DNA of 6,394 nt, from positions 1 through 6,394 of the forward strand of contig JAHFJU010000079.1 in the NCBI GenBank assembly GCA_023245725.1, read 5' to 3'. The position numbers and the translations under genes were made by a program. Of this stretch, positions 4,350 to 6,394 are shown one piece after another. This stretch comes from Candidatus Peregrinibacteria bacterium. Its GTDB lineage: Bacteria; Patescibacteriota; Gracilibacteria; UBA1369; UM-FILTER-53-11. The number at the start of each line of letters is the position of its first letter. Position 1 is the first letter of the stretch. The notes under the pieces were generated by a model. The model was not told the DNA's origin. It was given only the letters and a program-made list of their open reading frames with translations, and did not search any database.

Positions 4350-6394
4350 ATGAAGCAAAAACTTAATCAAAATGATTTATTAAATCAATTACGGGAGTCT
4401 GGAATGGTGGATTTTTCAAAGTTTATTGGTGCCGATGCCCTTAATCAGTCAGAATCACTTTTATCGGATTTGCTGACTCAGGCGAAGGTGCGTTTTAAGA
4501 ATCTAATTAAAATGTCGCCAAGTGACGCAAATTACGAAACGGCGGTATTGCCTCATTTAACTTGTGATCGTGAGCTTAGTATTTTGTACTCATTTATAGA
4601 TACGCTTAACTCGGTATGTGCCGATGACACGACACGAGCGTTGATAGAGAAATTTGAACCTCAGATGGTTTCGTTCGGTAATGAGGTAAGTTTGAGTGCT
4701 CCTTTGTATGCGCTTCTTAAGTCTGCGCTTAATAAAACAAAACGTGCAGATGAAAAGCGTTCTATTAAGTTGTTAATGAGAGATATGGAGCACGCCGGTG
4801 TTGCAGTCGATTCAAAAAAACGTGCACGAATTGCTCAAATTAATAAGCAGCTTAGTTCGCTTGGGCAGAAGTTTGAAAATAATGTGATTGATAGCCGAAA
4901 GATTTTTTCACGCATGATTATCGATGAATCTATTTTAGGATACATGCCACAGGCCGATAAGAATGAAGCACGAGAAAGCTCTTTAGAAAGAGGCGAAAAA
5001 GGTGGTTTTTTGTTTACTCTTTTGCCTCCGCAATATGCGGCAATCATGAAGTACTGTACTGATCGAGCGGTACGGCAAGTTTTTTATACTGAAAACAATA
5101 AAATCGCGACGAGTGGCAAATTCGATAATCGAAAATTGATTTTGAAAATTCTATCGCTTAGAAAAGAAAAGGCACAGATTTTAGGTTTCAAAAACTTTGC
5201 CCAGTACGCATTGCAAATTCGAATGGCGCCATCTGAAAAAAAGATTCTTTCGCTTCTTGACTCGGTTTATAAAAAAGCTCTTCCTGCTGCGAAAAAAGAG
5301 TGCTCACTTCTTGAAAAATATGCTCACAGCGAATGCGAAGTTCCGTTACCTAAGAAAGAGAATTTTGCTGAATATGACATGCCATTTTATAGTGATCGCT
5401 ATAGGCGTAGTCATCTTAAATTCGACGATGCAAAATTGCGTGATTACTTTGAACTTAATGTTGTTATCGATGGTTTATTTGGAGTTTGTAAAAAATTGTA
5501 CGACATAACTTTTAAAGAAATTAACGTTGGAGTTTATGACGATGGTGTTCGAGTGTATGAGGTTTATCGCGCCGGTAAGTTGGTTTCTTATTACGTTGCC
5601 GACTTTTACGCACGGCCAACCAAGCGTGGTGGCGCGTGGTGTAATATGTTGCGCGAAGGCTTTGTGCATAATGAAAAATCATTATTGCCTATAATGATCA
5701 ACGTTATGAATTTTTCCAAACCAAGCAAGGAATTTCCTTCATTATTGATGCACCGAGATGTTGAAACTTTGTTCCATGAGTTTGGTCACGCCGTGCATGC
5801 AATCCTTTCAAGTAATCAATTGCCAAATTTAAATGGGTTTCATGTTGAGTGGGATTTTGTAGAATTTCCTTCTCAAATTTTTGAAAACTGGACATGGGAA
5901 AAATCAGTGCTCAACGATTTTGCAAAGCATTACAAGACAGGTGCTGTTTTGCCGCAGTCTGATATTGACTCAATGTGGAAGCTCAAAACATGGCTTGGTG
6001 GTTACCATGTTGTTCGTCAAAATGAGTTTGGTTATTTAGATATGGTTTTGCATTCAGGCTCAATTCCTAAAACTGTGAAAGCATTAGATGCGTTTTGTTA
6101 TAAGATCGTTTCAAAGCGTACCGTTTTGGCTAAACAAAAAGGTTATTCAATGTACGCATCGTTCGGGCATATATTCGCAGGAGGTTATAGCGCAGGATAT
6201 TACAGCTATTTGTGGGCTGAAATTCTCGAGGCTGATTGTTATGAGTTTTTGAAAAAGAAAGGTATTGTTTCGTCGGCAACTGGAGAGCTATTTGCGCGTC
6301 ACATACTTGAGCCGGGAACACGAGAGACTGGTGCAAAACTATTTAAGACGTTGATGAAACGTGATGCTAAAATTGAGCCACTTCTTAAAAAATA
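4350..6394 (+). CDS. prlC: M3A family zinc metallopeptidase, oligopeptidase A type (stop codon cut by window end)
   Basis: This is a cytosolic zinc endopeptidase of the oligopeptidase A/Dcp/thimet group, which degrades short peptides released by larger proteases. The frame runs from ATG 4350 to the last base: 681 sense codons, then 'ta', probably the start of TAA or TAG. E. coli OpdA is of nearly the same length, so the protein should be essentially complete. The zinc site is HEFGH at 476-480 with third ligand E505 in DFVEFPSQ; this spacing equals that of thimet oligopeptidase. DFYARPTKRGGAW at about 423-435 and the C-terminal signature FGHIFAGGYSAGYYSYLW (605-622), with substrate-binding His and Tyr residues, are typical of OpdA. 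The N-terminal part is helical and less conserved. There is no signal peptide. A second possible start is M19 (ATG 4404), preceded at 6 nt by GGGAG. Many overlapping open frames on both strands here are shadows. Confidence 0.95.
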   Translation, partial: MKQKLNQNDLLNQLRESGMVDFSKFIGADALNQSESLLSDLLTQAKVRFKNLIKMSPSDANYETAVLPHLTCDRELSILYSFIDTLNSVCADDTTRALIEKFEPQMVSFGNEVSLSAPLYALLKSALNKTKRADEKRSIKLLMRDMEHAGVAVDSKKRARIAQINKQLSSLGQKFENNVIDSRKIFSRMIIDESILGYMPQADKNEARESSLERGEKGGFLFTLLPPQYAAIMKYCTDRAVRQVFYTENNKIATSGKFDNRKLILKILSLRKEKAQILGFKNFAQYALQIRMAPSEKKILSLLDSVYKKALPAAKKECSLLEKYAHSECEVPLPKKENFAEYDMPFYSDRYRRSHLKFDDAKLRDYFELNVVIDGLFGVCKKLYDITFKEINVGVYDDGVRVYEVYRAGKLVSYYVADFYARPTKRGGAWCNMLREGFVHNEKSLLPIMINVMNFSKPSKEFPSLLMHRDVETLFHEFGHAVHAILSSNQLPNLNGFHVEWDFVEFPSQIFENWTWEKSVLNDFAKHYKTGAVLPQSDIDSMWKLKTWLGGYHVVRQNEFGYLDMVLHSGSIPKTVKALDAFCYKIVSKRTVLAKQKGYSMYASFGHIFAGGYSAGYYSYLWAEILEADCYEFLKKKGIVSSATGELFARHILEPGTRETGAKLFKTLMKRDAKIEPLLKK

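Noticed and set aside
4835..6336. Several 60-100 codon frames on both strands within 4350-6394
   Set aside because: All lie inside the continuous M3 peptidase frame, which carries every family motif; these are shadows.
1..6394. tRNA, rRNA, CRISPR array, insertion sequence or phage genes
   Set aside because: No cloverleaf-like or rRNA-like segment, spaced repeats, terminal inverted repeats, transposase or integrase motifs were seen on either strand; coding sequence fills almost all of the window.
1..6394. TGA recoding (genetic code 25 or 4)
   Set aside because: No in-frame TGA occurs in any gene, and gene lengths match their families under the standard code.

Overview
The window is AT-rich bacterial chromosome, densely packed with genes. 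It has seven clear protein genes plus the 3' part of an eighth at the left edge. No RNA gene, insertion sequence, phage gene or CRISPR array was found. Genes are short and closely spaced, starts lack Shine-Dalgarno sequences, and two products cannot be assigned to a family. This would fit a small-genome lineage such as a Patescibacteria/CPR member, but no marker gene is present and the placement is a guess. The standard bacterial code fits: no gene has an in-frame TGA, and all seven visible stops are TAA or TAG.

Left block (1-1381, plus strand): the C-terminal two thirds of an ABC-3 family metal (Zn/Mn-type) transporter permease. It is followed 4 nt later by a 75-residue two-helix membrane protein, then 9 nt later by a 186-residue membrane protein with two helices and a bacterial PH-like domain. 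The spacing suggests one transcript and a membrane-centred unit.

Second block (about 1386-2610, plus strand): a promoter-like extended -10, a DoxX-family membrane protein with an unusual cysteine-rich tail, then uracil-DNA glycosylase (ung) after only 6 nt. A weak hairpin plus T-run may end this transcript.

Middle (2638-4295): a 91-residue, very acidic, alanine-rich protein of unknown function, with its own promoter and a strong terminator. Convergent to it is a 388-residue, soluble, mostly helical protein of unknown function on the minus strand. The two share an intergenic region with a probably bidirectional terminator and a second perfect hairpin.

Right block (4333-6394, plus strand): a nearly complete M3A zinc metallopeptidase of the oligopeptidase A (PrlC/OpdA) type. 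It has all metal ligands and the C-terminal substrate-binding signature. It is divergent from the 388-residue gene and runs to the last base, where only 'ta' of the probable stop is visible. Its promoter-like -10 lies only 6 nt from the ATG, so the transcript is probably leaderless.

Four intergenic regions carry a related 11-bp -10-type element (T-N-N-GATA core), which appears to be the main promoter signal here. Functionally the window mixes metal uptake, membrane/redox maintenance, DNA repair and peptide degradation, without a single obvious pathway. The least explained parts are the insulated 91-residue gene, the 388-residue orphan and the cysteine tail on DoxX.
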